DNA of 64,000 bases, taken from the NCBI RefSeq assembly GCF_003672135.1, contig NC_039513.1:1798833-1862832 (forward strand), in the 5' to 3' direction. This DNA is from Ooceraea biroi. Taxonomy: Eukaryota; Arthropoda; Insecta; Hymenoptera; Formicidae. Below are positions 1 through 10,601 of this stretch, piece by piece. Under the pieces are notes generated by a model that saw only the letters and a program-made list of their open reading frames with translations, ran no database searches and was not told the DNA's origin. The translations under genes were made by a program, and so were the position numbers. How positions within the stretch are numbered: the stretch's first letter is position 1; every line of letters starts with the position of its first letter.

Positions 1-51
1 ATAAATCAAAGGAAATTAAAATAATTAATTCCTCTTACTTGGCTCGAGAGG

Positions 52-1541
52 GCTCCGTTTGCCTACATTCCCAATTGCCTACAGCTTCGTTTGCCTACAA
101 CATTTTGCCGACAGCTCCGATTGCCGACATTCCCAATTGCCTACAGAGCGATTGCCTACAAGCGCTATTGCACACATGTAATAATTAAAAATACGAATGT
201 ACGTTTGCGCACATACATATTGCACACATGACTTTATTGTACACATACATATTGCACACATGACTTTATTGTACACATACATATTGCATACATGACTTTA
301 TTGCACACAAGAAATAAGAAAGTTTCATTATCATTTTGTACACATGACTTCATTGCGCACATGCATATTGCGCACATACACATTGCACACATGGCTTTAT
401 TGCGCACATACACATTGCACACATGACTTTATTGCGCACATACACATTGCACACATGACTTTATTGCGCACATACACATTGCACACATGGCTTTATTGCG
501 CACATACACATTGCACACATAATTTTATTGTGCACATACACATTGCACACATGACTTTATTACATACATGAAATAAGGGATAAAGTTCCGAAAATGACTT
601 ACCTCCGATTTCGATGAAACTTGGTACAAACCTTCCTTTTTGGTCAAAATGAAAGCCCTTAAAAGGATTTTGTGCGACTAATATGGAAAGATCATTTTTC
701 ACCATCAAATACCAGAAAGAATATACGAGGCGCCCTAAGCGAGGTATGACAGGTTTCTATAAAAAATTGAATATTTCTATGCAAAGTAGGATGCTTTTAT
801 TTAGATTATGAGAAGATTAAGTTAAAAATAACCTAACCCAACCCAATCCCGATTTTTTATTTAAAATCGTCTTTCGTCTTGTTCATCTTTTATTGTATCT
901 AAATAATTACCCTCCTTTGATATAATCAAACTCAATTCATAACTTCTTTCATATAACATAATAATAAGAGTATATAACAGTCAAATTCCAGTTTCTGGTA
1001 TTTGATGGTGAAAAATGATCTTTCCGTATTAGTCGCACAAAATCTTTTTTAGGGCTTTCAATTTGATCAAAAAGGAAGGTTTGTACCAAGTTTCATCGAA
1101 ATCGGAGGTAAGTCGTTTTCGGAACTTTATCCCTTATGTCATGCATGCAATAAAGTCATGTGTGCAATGTGTATGTGCGCAATAAAGTTATGTGTGCAAT
1201 GTGTATGTGCGCAATAAAGCCATGTGTGCAATGTGTATGTGCGCAATATGCATGGGCGCAATGAAGTCATGTATACAAAATGATAATACAACTTTCTTAT
1301 TTCTTGTGTGCAATAAAGTCATGTATGCAATATGTATGTATACAATAAAGTCATATGTGCAATATGTATGTGCGCAAACGTACATTCGTATTTTTAATTA
1401 TTACATGTGTGCAATAGCGCTTGTAGGCAATCGCTCTGTAGGCAATTGGGAATGTCGGCAATCGGAGCTGTTGGCAAAATGTTGTAGGCAAACGAAGCTG
1501 TAGGCAATTGGGAATTTCGGCAAACGGGACCCCCCCTTGGC
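52..1541. repeat. Foldback-like long inverted repeat
   Basis: Positions 52-718 and 992-1541 are reverse complements of each other around a loop at about 719-991. The outer part carries motifs such as TTGCCTACA and GCCGACA. The inner part begins near AAGGGATAAAGTTCCG and ends at CAAATACCAGAAA. The arms differ in length because the internal minisatellite has more copies on the left. No transposase is visible, so this is a non-autonomous foldback or MITE-like element. The ORFs across it are periodic artefacts of the tandem repeat. Confidence 0.8.
190..580. repeat. 32-bp minisatellite, about 10 copies (mirror array at 1135-1380)
   Basis: Tandem units of about 32 bp contain CACATTGCACACATG followed by ACTTTATTGCGCACATA. 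The best-conserved copies lie at 355-570. The reverse-complement array lies in the other arm of the foldback with fewer copies. It translates in every frame into periodic peptides with no coding signature. Confidence 0.8.
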
Positions 1542-1592
1542 TGAACTGAGAATTAATTAAAAACTTGAAAATAAAATAGTTTAAATAATAAA

Positions 1593-1640
1593 CAAATCAA
1601 AGGAAATAAAAATTATTAAGTTCTCTTATTTGGCTTGACT
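1593..1640 (+). repeat. Direct repeat of 3-49 flanking the foldback
   Basis: This stretch resembles 3-49 in the same orientation (both contain AAATCAAAGGAAAT and CTTGGCT-like sequence) and the two bracket the foldback. They are too diverged and too long for a target-site duplication, so a local duplication or two copies of another repeat is more likely. From 1642 to 1885 I see no gene. Positions 1809-1835 hold a short repeat shared in inverse orientation with 51766-51795. Confidence 0.5.
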
Positions 1641-2147
1641 GTACGTGATTCTCTTATTCCAGAACTTAATATTGTGATGGTGTAAGTATAATTTAAAATG
1701 GAATACAAGAAATTTCTGTTATCCTCATCGTCACTTATATTATATTAATCACTGAAACTGTACTCGTAAACGACGTCGGACGTCGCTGTGCGCGTGAACT
1801 TGGTACGAGACACTACCATGTCTCTTGATACTTTAATCTGTCAAACTATAACCATAACAACAGATTGACATAAATAAATATAGACTTTTTTTTTATTAAA
1901 ACAAAATATAAATACATATGGCGCTGGGAACTAGACCATATTGCCCACTCTTTACAAATTAAAAAAAAAACATTTCTTAAACTCTTAAGAAAAACATGAG
2001 TGATATGAACTCTTAACCTCTCGCACATATGTTGTAAACAATAACCACTTCAATAACTATGAAAGTCAAAGATTATCGAAGAATACAAAACTCATTCAGT
2101 ACACAACCATATCATTACTTATAAATTCCTTTGCATAAATCTCATTA

Positions 2148-5100
2148 TTAGACTGCGATTTTAATCGTTCCTAGAAAGTTAGTTAACGCTGTAATAGCGC
2201 CTAAGTTCATTGTATATAAAATTTGCTCGATACTATAAGGACTATAAAACTTATGCCTCTTTAACTCCCTGAGGAGCTGTTGTCTTTCATTATCGAATAG
2301 AAAACATTGCCAACAAACATGATTCGCTGTTTGATTGTAGTCATTACACAAACATAACGGAGAATCAACTATGTGGTGATTGAATAAGCTTTGATTTAGA
2401 GAAGTATGTCCGGAACGCAGCCTATTGATTATAACCATTTGTCTTCTATCTAAGTGTACATCGTGAAACCACGGTTTTCTGGTATTACTATAAAAAATAT
2501 CACAGTATTTCATCCCCTTACTCCTATCTTCCCTTCTAACATAATTATCAAGATCAGAGAACATTTTTTCTTTCCAATGCGCTTTTATATCTTGTGCTGG
2601 TATAAGCAAGTCGGTATCTATACCCGTTCTAATTGCATTCTTCGCCAACGTATCCGCTAGTTCGTTATACTGTATGCCGACATGAGCAGGTATCCAGTAA
2701 ATTGTGACCTGTCTGCCATTTTGTAACAGATTTTCTACTAAGTTAATGATTTCTCTAATTAAATAAGATCTATTACTTAAAAGATTAAATGATAAAATTG
2801 CTTGTAACACGCTAAGAGAATCTGAAAAAACCGAAATCGTTTTGACTTCCGTTGATTGGGCATGTCTAAGGGCACCACAAATGGCCATCGCCTCACAAGT
2901 AAAAATTGACGCTAAATTACTCGTTCTATATTTCCAACTTCTATTACTGGATACTTCCACTATCGAGAAGCCGGCAAAAGGGCCCTCTCGTGTTTTTGAC
3001 CTGTCTGTAAAGTAGTTTGCCTCTCCGAACTTCTCATAAAAAATCTCATGAAACTTCGCACTCGGGTTACAAGACTTTTTAATAATCGTACCTTCCTCTG
3101 TCGCCACTACTGATGACCAATCTAAATCTAAACCTTCGTCTAGAAAAGCCTCTACACTGAATGAGGAAATCAGATGAGCAACTGTCTGTTGGTTTCTATA
3201 GTATTTCACCAATGGAGGCAAGCCGATCCTACTTACAACCAAAGGATTATCATAATGCTCGCTCATACGGTTTAAAATAGGACCGAGCGCATGGTTCTCT
3301 CTAGCAAGTGCCTTAGTTACATAATTCCGACCTAAAAAATTAAAGCGATCCTGTAATGGCGGTATCTTCGATTCTCCTATTATAACATTGATTGGGCATG
3401 ATTTCCGGTAGCCCATTGCTATACGAAGAGACGCATTTTGTATTATATTCAACTGGGATTCTAAATATTTCGGCAAATCATTCCATATACAGGCACCGTA
3501 TTCAATTCGTGATCTAACTAACGCTTTATATAATGATAATAATAATGTAGGATCGGTTCCCCACCATGTCGTTCTTAAAAATCTGATTAAATTCATTGAG
3601 CTGAAACATCGCTCCTTTATATGTGCAACTTGTAAGTTCCACTTGAGGTTTGCTTGAAAATATAAGCCCAAAAACTTTACATATGGCTTAGCTAAAAGTT
3701 CAGTGTCTCGAAAATGAAAAGACTGCGGACGAATGGTCGCTTGCGCGTTTCTTTTGAAAACACAAAAATTAGATTTGGAAGGAGCCAGTTCAAGACCTAA
3801 TGACCTAAACCATGCATCCAACTGCGCTGCACCTTCCTCAACTGACCTAATGGCTACTCCCTCCGTTCTGTGAGAGAAAAATATGCACACGTCATCGGCA
3901 AACTGTAGAACTTCTAGGCCCGGTGATCGCGATACGACAGCCTCCAACCCCAAAACATATACAAAATACAAAAGGGGGCTCAATACGCTACCCTGCGGAA
4001 GACCTTTATTAACAAATCTCGTTTCCTCAAAAGAATCGAACCCTATGAAAAGAATTCTTTCTGAAACTAAATTATCTATAAATTGTAAATATAATTGAGG
4101 GACTTTTAATTCACGTAATCTATCCAATAAGATGTCACTCAAGACCTCATCGTATGCTCTCTGTATGTCCAAGAAAAAAGCCGCAGTCACTTCTTTATTT
4201 AACCAGCCCTTCACTATATAAGAGTGAAGAATCGCTAAATTATCCACACAGGATCGATGCCGTCTGAATCTATATTGACTGTTAGGTATAATCCCCTGAC
4301 TTTCCAGCCAACCATAAAGTCTGTTATTCAATATTCTTTCTAATATCTTTAACGTACATTGTGACATAGAGATCGGCCTAAACTTAGTACTATCCTTTTT
4401 TGGAATAAAAAAAACCTTATAGTACTTCCACTCAATTGGATAAATACCCGACTCAAAAATTTCATTAAAAATCTTTAACACACATTGTTTTATACCCACT
4501 GGTAATTGTTTTAGGATATAATAATCAACCCTATCAGTTCCGGGACTAGATTTTCCTTTGGCGAAACTTATCGCCTGATTAAGTTCTGTCATTGAAATCG
4601 CTCTCTCCAAGAAATCATCCCTGATCCCCCTATTAAAATTAGGAGGCGCAGTTCTAACCCAAAGTGGGCATAAAACATCTACTACTGACTTTACCGCTAA
4701 AACCTTTTCCTCACAGTAACTATTGGCGGATTCCGTTTTATTATAAGACCTCGACATAGCCCTCACCTTTTGCCAAACATATTTCAAATTTGAGAACTTA
4801 TTGAGGCCTGAACAAAAATTTAAAAAATACTCCCTTTTAAATCTTCTAAATGAACATTTGACTTGAGCGTCTAATTTCTTGTAATTCAAAAAATTATCTC
4901 TATTCGAAACAAATTTAAATTTATGAAGGGCTGCTTTCCTCAGCCTTATCAATTTACTACATGATTCATTCCACCATGGCGTAGGCTTAAAGTTCTGATT
5001 TGTCGAAACCTTCTGTTTCTTAAACTGACCTGTGTCTGAAAGTGACTTCGTCTTCTTTACTGGAGTGCCATCTTCGACACATTCCATAATAATAGCCATA

Positions 5101-5258
5101 ACCGTAGAATACTTAGACTGAATGTCAATACCTGAATTGAGCGCAACCTCCTTACATTCCTCGGATCTTTTTTCAAAATTTGACTTAATTTGGCCCCAAT
5201 CTGATTTAGTATAAGCGTGATGGTGCATAATTCTTCTTGTTAACTTTGATTCTACCAA
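2148..5258 (-). pseudogene. ORF2 C-terminal part: reverse transcriptase and RNase H
   Basis: The 1036-residue frame contains the RT palm (FFIPKKDSTKFRPIS; FFLDIQRAYDEV; GLPQGSVLSPLLY; LQFADDVCIFF, with the D-D pair). It then has a thumb region and an RNase H domain (YFTDRSKTREG; ACEAMAICGALRHA; VFSDSLSVLQAI; WIPAHVGIQYNELAD). The RNase H after the RT supports the I clade over Jockey or R1. A C-terminal cysteine/histidine patch (PLCLCNDYNQTANHVCWQC) also fits the clade. The frame is uninterrupted, so it decayed little apart from the frameshift at its 5' edge that separates it from the endonuclease. Confidence 0.88.
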
Positions 5259-5907
5259 ATAACTCTATCTCTATGGAGTAATGATCACTACCCCACGGTT
5301 CCTCAATTACCTTCCATGTAATGTGAGGAATCAAACGCGTGTTACAAAACGTTAAGTCTATTGCCGATCCTCGACAGGTTAAAGAAGGCATAAAAGTGAG
5401 AGAACCGTCGTTTAAGACTCCAAAAACGGAAACCGATAAGACATCAAAAATTTTTTTCCCTACCGGACAAACACTCAAATTACCCCACACGGAATGATGC
5501 ACGTTGAAATCACCGCCAACAATTACATCACCATCAAATTGCTCAAAAAATACCGACCATTCATTATCGGACACTGTGCTCAACGGAGGACGATAAACAG
5601 AAACTATAATTAATTTCCTACCATCAACCGTTAAAGAAATCGCACAAACCTCAAGCTTATTGTTGCAATTTGAAAGATTACGTACAATTGAATATCTGAA
5701 ATTCTCTTTGATCAGAATGGCGACACTACCACCTCTTCTGTCTTGCCTCCCCCATTTTACTGTGTCAAAACCTTTAATTTTCAAAATATCATCCTGTTCA
5801 ATCCACGTTTCAGATAATAGTACAATATAAAAACTCGGGATCTTAGCCTCTAAAAATGGTAACTTTCTTTTAACACTTTGGCTATTCCATTGAAGAATTT
5901 TAACCAT
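5206..5907 (-). pseudogene. ORF2 N-terminal part: APE-type endonuclease
   Basis: The 233 residues start MVKILQWNSQS, the classic first strand of an apurinic-type endonuclease. They continue with LLSETW (catalytic E), VSVYRPP, GGDFNVHH (D and N of the active site) and GSDHYSIE (final D-H pair). All expected catalytic motifs are present. The enzyme nicks target DNA to prime reverse transcription. The frame ends just after the domain and overlaps the RT frame by about 50 bp in a different phase. A one-base indel near 5210-5250 therefore split what should be a single ORF2, and I mark it as broken although the domain looks complete. Confidence 0.85.
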
Positions 5908-5939
5908 TAATCTACCTAAAAATAAAAGAGTTTTTAACC

Positions 5940-7388
5940 CTATCTATTAGAGCAATGCTCTACATGAAGTGAATAGGCTTTCAAGATCCTATTAAGTAAA
6001 AGGCTAACATTAGGACACGATTCTATAATATTATTAATTTGGTTCCAAATATCCTTATCTTCTAAACTAAATTTCGACATTACCAACTTTGAGGCATAAC
6101 TATTCTTATCGTAGGTTACTGTCTTCTGCTCTTGGTTATCCTTGGAGATCGGGGGTAATGTATTATCAGGGCTCCTCAGCCATGGGAAATCCTTACTTCT
6201 CTCGCTCTGGAATGCTGTAGCATGATGAGGCAACGTCTTTTCTCTGACTAATCTTCTGGCCTTGTTAAAGTCTATATTTTCCATAACCATTAGCTCGGTG
6301 ATCTGCTTCTTCAAAATGACTTCCGTGCAGTCCATCGAGAGGGTCCTGTGATCACCTCGACAGTCTATACATGAGGTTTTCGCAGTACATACCTCTCCTG
6401 GGTCGTGTTTATTTTGACCACAGCTGAAACATTTAGCGACATTTTGACAAAACTTAGTGTTATGATTCAGCTGACCACAATTGAGGCAACAACGTATTCT
6501 TGGAATGTATAATGATGCCTCCACTCTCACTCGGGACATATAAATATACGACGGAATACTTTGTGTTCTTATATCAAGTTTAACCGATTTGCTATCGACG
6601 TATGATGCTGTACCATCCTTAGTAATTCTTCTTCTAAGCCGCGACGTTCCTTCTTCATGGACTCCTATACCAGGATTGCTACGTTTAACTTCGTCGTTAA
6701 TTTCTTCTATGGATATATCCAGCGGCACATCCCTGATAACTATTCTTCGATACACCATAAACCATTGGATGAATATATCGAATTGCGATTGTTGTAGATA
6801 TTTATTTTTAATAGCATCATTCGCTGCAGACCTATTACTGAAACAGATCTGCCACCTGTATCTACTGCATTTCTCCACATAATCATATTTAATACCCATT
6901 TTATATAGGTTACGTCCGACTTCTAAGATAGACAAAGGCTTTGGAGGGTTTTCCTTGTCAATTTTCCTATATGATAAAATTGCCCGAAAGGGGCCTGTGT
7001 CCGTTTTCAAATACAGAATGTCGTTTCCTTTGTTAGATCTCCCCTGAGTATCCGTTGGTATATTTACCGTCTTATTGACCTCGTTAATTTTCCTCTTGTT
7101 TGGAACGAGCTTCTTGTTATGATCTGGTACTTCTCTTTTTGCCGACTTAGCTTGCGCCTCATCCTGTAGATCATCACATTTCGGGCCTCTCTTGACACCA
7201 TGGTGAGATTCCTCCACCTCCATCTTCTCAGTTTGTCTTTCGATATTCGAAGTAACTTCTACCTGGACCTCCACAATATCCTCTTCCGTTACCAGAATTG
7301 GCTGACTACTTGATTCGTCGTAATATACATCGTACGGTTGCCACTCACCCGCCATCGGGCGGGTGAGGAGAAGATGCTGATTGTTCAA
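5940..7388 (-). CDS. I-clade ORF1 (gag-like, CCHC zinc knuckles)
   Basis: The open frame encodes 482 residues. The likely start is the methionine opening MAGEWQPYDV, near residue 12, rather than the upstream AUG. Near residues 297-352 there are three cysteine/histidine knuckles: CLNCGQLNHNTKFC, CFSCGQNKHDPGEVC and CIDCRGDHRTLSMDC. This array is typical of ORF1 proteins of I-clade elements, which bind element RNA and form the ribonucleoprotein particle. The N-terminal third is charged and probably disordered. The frame is intact and ends about 30 bp before the endonuclease start, as expected for a bicistronic element. Assignment to ORF1 rests on the knuckles and position. Confidence 0.85.
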   Translation of the reverse strand: MNNQHLLLTRPMAGEWQPYDVYYDESSSQPILVTEEDIVEVQVEVTSNIERQTEKMEVEESHHGVKRGPKCDDLQDEAQAKSAKREVPDHNKKLVPNKRKINEVNKTVNIPTDTQGRSNKGNDILYLKTDTGPFRAILSYRKIDKENPPKPLSILEVGRNLYKMGIKYDYVEKCSRYRWQICFSNRSAANDAIKNKYLQQSQFDIFIQWFMVYRRIVIRDVPLDISIEEINDEVKRSNPGIGVHEEGTSRLRRRITKDGTASYVDSKSVKLDIRTQSIPSYIYMSRVRVEASLYIPRIRCCLNCGQLNHNTKFCQNVAKCFSCGQNKHDPGEVCTAKTSCIDCRGDHRTLSMDCTEVILKKQITELMVMENIDFNKARRLVREKTLPHHATAFQSERSKDFPWLRSPDNTLPPISKDNQEQKTVTYDKNSYASKLVMSKFSLEDKDIWNQINNIIESCPNVSLLLNRILKAYSLHVEHCSNR

Positions 7389-7620
7389 CCCTTAACTGTC
7401 GTTGTAGAAATTGTGGAAGAAATATTAGTTACCTCCTCTACCGTCCGACAACCTTCGGACGTCAGAAAGCCAGAGATAATACTCAAAATGCTTCTATGCA
7501 AAAACAAAAGGCTCAAATATTCCGACCAGCTCCCAATATCTCTAAATATACAGACTATAGCAACTGAGAGCAACTGCCCTCTGGCGACAAATGCTGCAGT
7601 TGGACGTCGATGACGACGAA

Positions 7621-8199
7621 ATATGTCAAAAAATTATGACATAATTATGCAAATACAAACTTCACATCAAAATATCTCCGCAAATAGGGCACGAAGAAGA
7701 AAGGTAAAAGCAGTTGAGGTATGTAAAGCAACCCTCAGCTAATGATTGAGATTATTAAAAACTTGATCCGGTTAGTTGTTATTGAGATCTGATTATCGAT
7801 GGCACGGGCAACAAGTTGCTTCGCGTATAAGATCCGATATTCGCTGCCAATCGCGTCCGCTGAATTAGCGAACTTTCTTTACCTAATTACTCGAAATTTT
7901 ACGTGGTTGTCCTCAAAATGGTACAGGACTTTTTAATTCAGTTTGAGATCTACCTGTTGGCGAGAGGTTTTTCACCTTACGTCACACACCCTGTGTGTGT
8001 GCGTGTGTATGTGGAATTATTTATTTAATTAATGTAATATAAAATAATCAATAAAATCAAACGTATTAATAATACGTAAAATAATATAAAATATAATAGG
8101 AATAAGGAATAAATTTTGGTAAATGTTTACTTTGACCCGCTCACCTCAAATTGCGATGAAAATGCACTTATTCGATGTGTTTTCGCGTAAAAAAAAAAG
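7621..8199. other. Intergenic, AT-rich; possible LINE leader, no gene seen
   Basis: This holds a short GT-rich tract (about 7990-8015) and AT-rich sequence. No open frame with family similarity is visible. The part nearest 7620 may be the LINE 5' leader or the pre-insertion site, but the boundary cannot be set without other copies. Confidence 0.4.
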
Positions 8200-8316
8200 A
8201 TTTCGCAAGAGAAAAGCGTCGCTCTGCCCCACGAAACGAGATATTACTCGTTAAAGTTGGGCACCGCGTAGGTTAGGAAACCTGTCATATCGACGGTCTA
8301 CAGGCGTAGCGCACAC
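8200..8316 (+). repeat. Merlin-type terminal repeat remnant
   Basis: The order of motifs CGTCGCTCT, GGTTAGGAAA, CTGTCATAT, CGGTCTAC and GGCGTAGCGCACAC matches the long terminal repeats of the Merlin element at 18861-21267. Only one end is visible, so this is a solo terminus or the end of a related deleted copy. Confidence 0.6.
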
Positions 8317-8331
8317 AAACCGAGTACCGAA

Positions 8332-8415
8332 TGAAGTATTATTAGGGTGCTTTTAAAAGTAAGTTTTGAAGCGTAGTAAAAAAGAAACGTTTCTGCAAAA
8401 ATTTTGATGCATACC
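8332..8415 (+). repeat. Direct repeat (second copy 9175-9260)
   Basis: Both copies contain TTATTAGGG, GCTTTTAAAAG, GCGTAGTAAAAAAGA and TTTTGATGCATAC in the same order. They lie about 840 bp apart and bracket 8420-9174. They could be the two ends of a duplication or two copies of one short element. Confidence 0.6.
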
Positions 8416-8452
8416 AGCATACCTGCATACAAAGCTAGTGAAAAAATAGTTC

Positions 8453-8498
8453 ACTAGCAACTCCAGGATCGCCTTAAGGGGATCCTGGAGTTGCTAGT
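8453..8498. repeat. Perfect hairpin centred on TTAA
   Basis: ACTAGCAACTCCAGGATC and its complement face each other across GCC-TTAA-GG. The right half (TTAAGGGGATCCTGGAGT) recurs at 14690-14708. TTAA followed by G-rich termini is shared with the transposons at 28733, 30835 and 32197. The hairpin may therefore be two abutting transposon ends or an excision product. Confidence 0.6.
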
Positions 8499-8499
8499 A

Positions 8500-9174
8500 A
8501 TACCGAAATCTAGTGACTTTATTGTAAACGCTTTACTCTTTATTGGTTTTACAGAATGGAAAATCCTTCTCCACGATAAAAGTACATACTGAAATACATT
8601 CAAAAGTGCTTGATTTTATATAAAAAATAAAGAAAAATTTTTAACTTACAGTTTTCTTACAGGCTTTGACCTAACCTCGTAAAATGATTTCCTTAATATA
8701 AAAGTTTGGCAGCTTGTACGCACAAAAGTGAGGCACATTTGAATGAAGACAGAATAAACGAATATAATGCGGCTTTTAGAAATGAATTTAGAAACGTAAG
8801 AGAAAAGAAGAGCGTGTTTGAAAATTTTGTACATACATCTGGGTTAGAAATCATGGTCAAAAGTCATGCAGACTACAAAATTAGTTGCTCGATATTGCGA
8901 GAGATGGCGCTACTCGATATGTCCCCTCGACGGGCGCGTATTCGGGCGCTGGGACCGGCGTTGCCACATATCCAGAAGGAAAAAAGCAAATTGTGGCAAC
9001 AACGCGACGGACGATATGGCTACGGCAATGATAAACGTGGAATACGGGACCGTGCCGGCATCAGTGCCGCGATACGCGCCTCTGGCCCCCGCACCAGCAT
9101 ATGCTTTATATTTTCTACAATACAATACTTTATGCACTTTGTACGTACAAAATATGAATGACCCCGACTCGGAA
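8500..9174. other. No supported gene; several short overlapping ORFs
   Basis: Open frames of 60-150 residues exist on both strands here (the longest is 8706-9161), but none shows a recognisable domain, splice-supported structure or consistent coding signature. The GC content rises locally around 8900-9090, which by itself creates open frames. Confidence 0.4.
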
Positions 9175-9278
9175 TAGAATGAAGGATTATTAGGGCGCTT
9201 TTAAAAGAAAGTTTTCGCGCGTAGTAAAAAAGATACTTTTCTACAAAACTTTTGATGCATACGATTTGCGTGAAATCA

Positions 9279-10076
9279 CCCGGTAAAAAATTTTTTATAT
9301 ATCATCATATGAAACTGTACATAATTATATAGAAACATAAAATTATGTATCAAATATGTCCATACATGTCCATACATACTTCTTTTCTCTTGTGTAATTT
9401 CTGATCACATATCTGTAGAACAAATAATAAGAAAAATAATTGAAAAATAAGTAGAAAAGTAATTTGCGCATTGTCTTTTTGTAAAATTGTGATTTTGTAT
9501 AATTGTGAGATAATTTTTATACATCATCATATATAATCGTATATAACATATTTCTATATATAGAAACATGTTATGTACGATTATATATGATGATGTATAA
9601 AATATTATTTATTTATTTATTTTATTTAGTTAGTAAGATAAATCTACCCTCTAGTACAATAAGAATAAGACCTGATAAAATGCAAAATACAAAAATCTCC
9701 AAATATAAACGTATAAAAATATAATGCAATATAACAAGTATTATCTCACAGTTATACAAATATTATATTTCTATATATAAATATTATATTTCTATATATA
9801 AAAACATGTTATATACGATTATATATGATGATGTATAAAATATTATCTCACAATTATACAAAATCACAATTTTACAAAAAGAATGCGCAAATTACTTTTC
9901 TACTTATTTTTCAATTATGTTTCTTATTATTTGTCTACATATATGTGATCAGAAAGTATACAAGAGAAAGAAAGTATGTATGAACATATATGAACATATT
10001 TGAAACATAATTTTATATGTTTCTATACAATTACGTACAGTTTTATATGATGATATATAAAAAATTTTTTACCGGG
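9279..10076. repeat. AT-rich MITE with arms of about 300 bp
   Basis: The element begins CCCGGTAAAAAATTTTTTAT and ends with the exact complement. The arms (about 9279-9598 and 9782-10076) are near-perfect inverted repeats, both holding ATATCATCATAT, TGATCA-containing and TTGCGCA-containing segments. It encodes no protein. Smaller palindromes lie around 9520-9600. Confidence 0.85.
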
Positions 10077-10150
10077 ATTCGAACGAGTAACGTCCAACAT
10101 TTCACCTCGACGCCTCTCTCGCCGGGCTACGCTCACAACTTGCAAAGTGA
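10065..10150 (-). repeat. tRNA-like sequence (B-box), SINE head candidate
   Basis: On the minus strand GTTCGAATCCCGG matches the tRNA T-loop/B-box consensus, and GTAGCCCGGCGAGAG upstream is A-box-like. The T-stem does not pair well, so this is a degenerate tRNA or the head of a tRNA-derived SINE, not a functional tRNA. Its 3' edge is also the terminus of the adjoining MITE. Confidence 0.4.
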
Positions 10151-10563
10151 TTCTACGAACTCGGTATATTCTTATTCTTGTAAACTATTGCACATTGCCA
10201 AGAGCTGTATGACAGTTTGTTACAGGCAGAACTCTTCTACTCAAAAGGTTGAACGACATCTGAGGTGTCAAACCTTGGATGTCTGCATAATAAAATATAA
10301 ATGTCAGAAATATAAAGGAAACGGTATTTCTTACCAACAATAACATAATAGACTTCTTACCAACACGAAAGACAACACAAGGTGTTTATTTTACAATTTG
10401 TAAGAAAGGGGTACGATATTTTTGGCGCAATGGAAGGGAATTATAGTATTAGGACCATTATTATCGGAATAGGAAGATTCATGCAAAAAATATTGATTTT
10501 ATGTGTTTATAAACTTATTTATTTATATTTATTATAATAAAGGAACTTTTTGTGTATTACATT

Positions 10564-10588
10564 TTGTGTGTGTGTGTGTGTGTGTGTG
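10564..10588 (+). repeat. (GT)n microsatellite
   Basis: Uninterrupted TG dinucleotides, directly downstream of the stop codon of the PGYA-repeat gene on the minus strand. Confidence 0.9.
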
Positions 10589-10601
10589 GGTAATCCATTT
10601 T

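Larger units (their letters stand above)
1886..7620 (-). mobile_element. I-clade non-LTR retrotransposon, nearly full length
   Basis: Read on the minus strand, the order is ORF1 with zinc knuckles, APE-type endonuclease, reverse transcriptase and RNase H, which is the I-clade layout. The 3' end is placed at the run of T on the plus strand (about 1886-1896), which on the minus strand is a poly(A) directly after an AATAAA-like signal, about 250 bp downstream of the ORF2 stop. The 5' end is not defined; 7389-7620 is probably leader. No target-site duplication was found by eye. One frameshift separates the endonuclease from the RT. Confidence 0.85.

Noticed and set aside
344..571. The 32-bp spaced repeats as a CRISPR-like array
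   Set aside because: Units are contiguous without unique spacers, the genome is eukaryotic, and there are no cas genes.
8706..9161. 151-residue plus-strand ORF as a gene
   Set aside because: No domain, no splice support, overlapping open frames on both strands in a locally GC-rich stretch between repeat copies.
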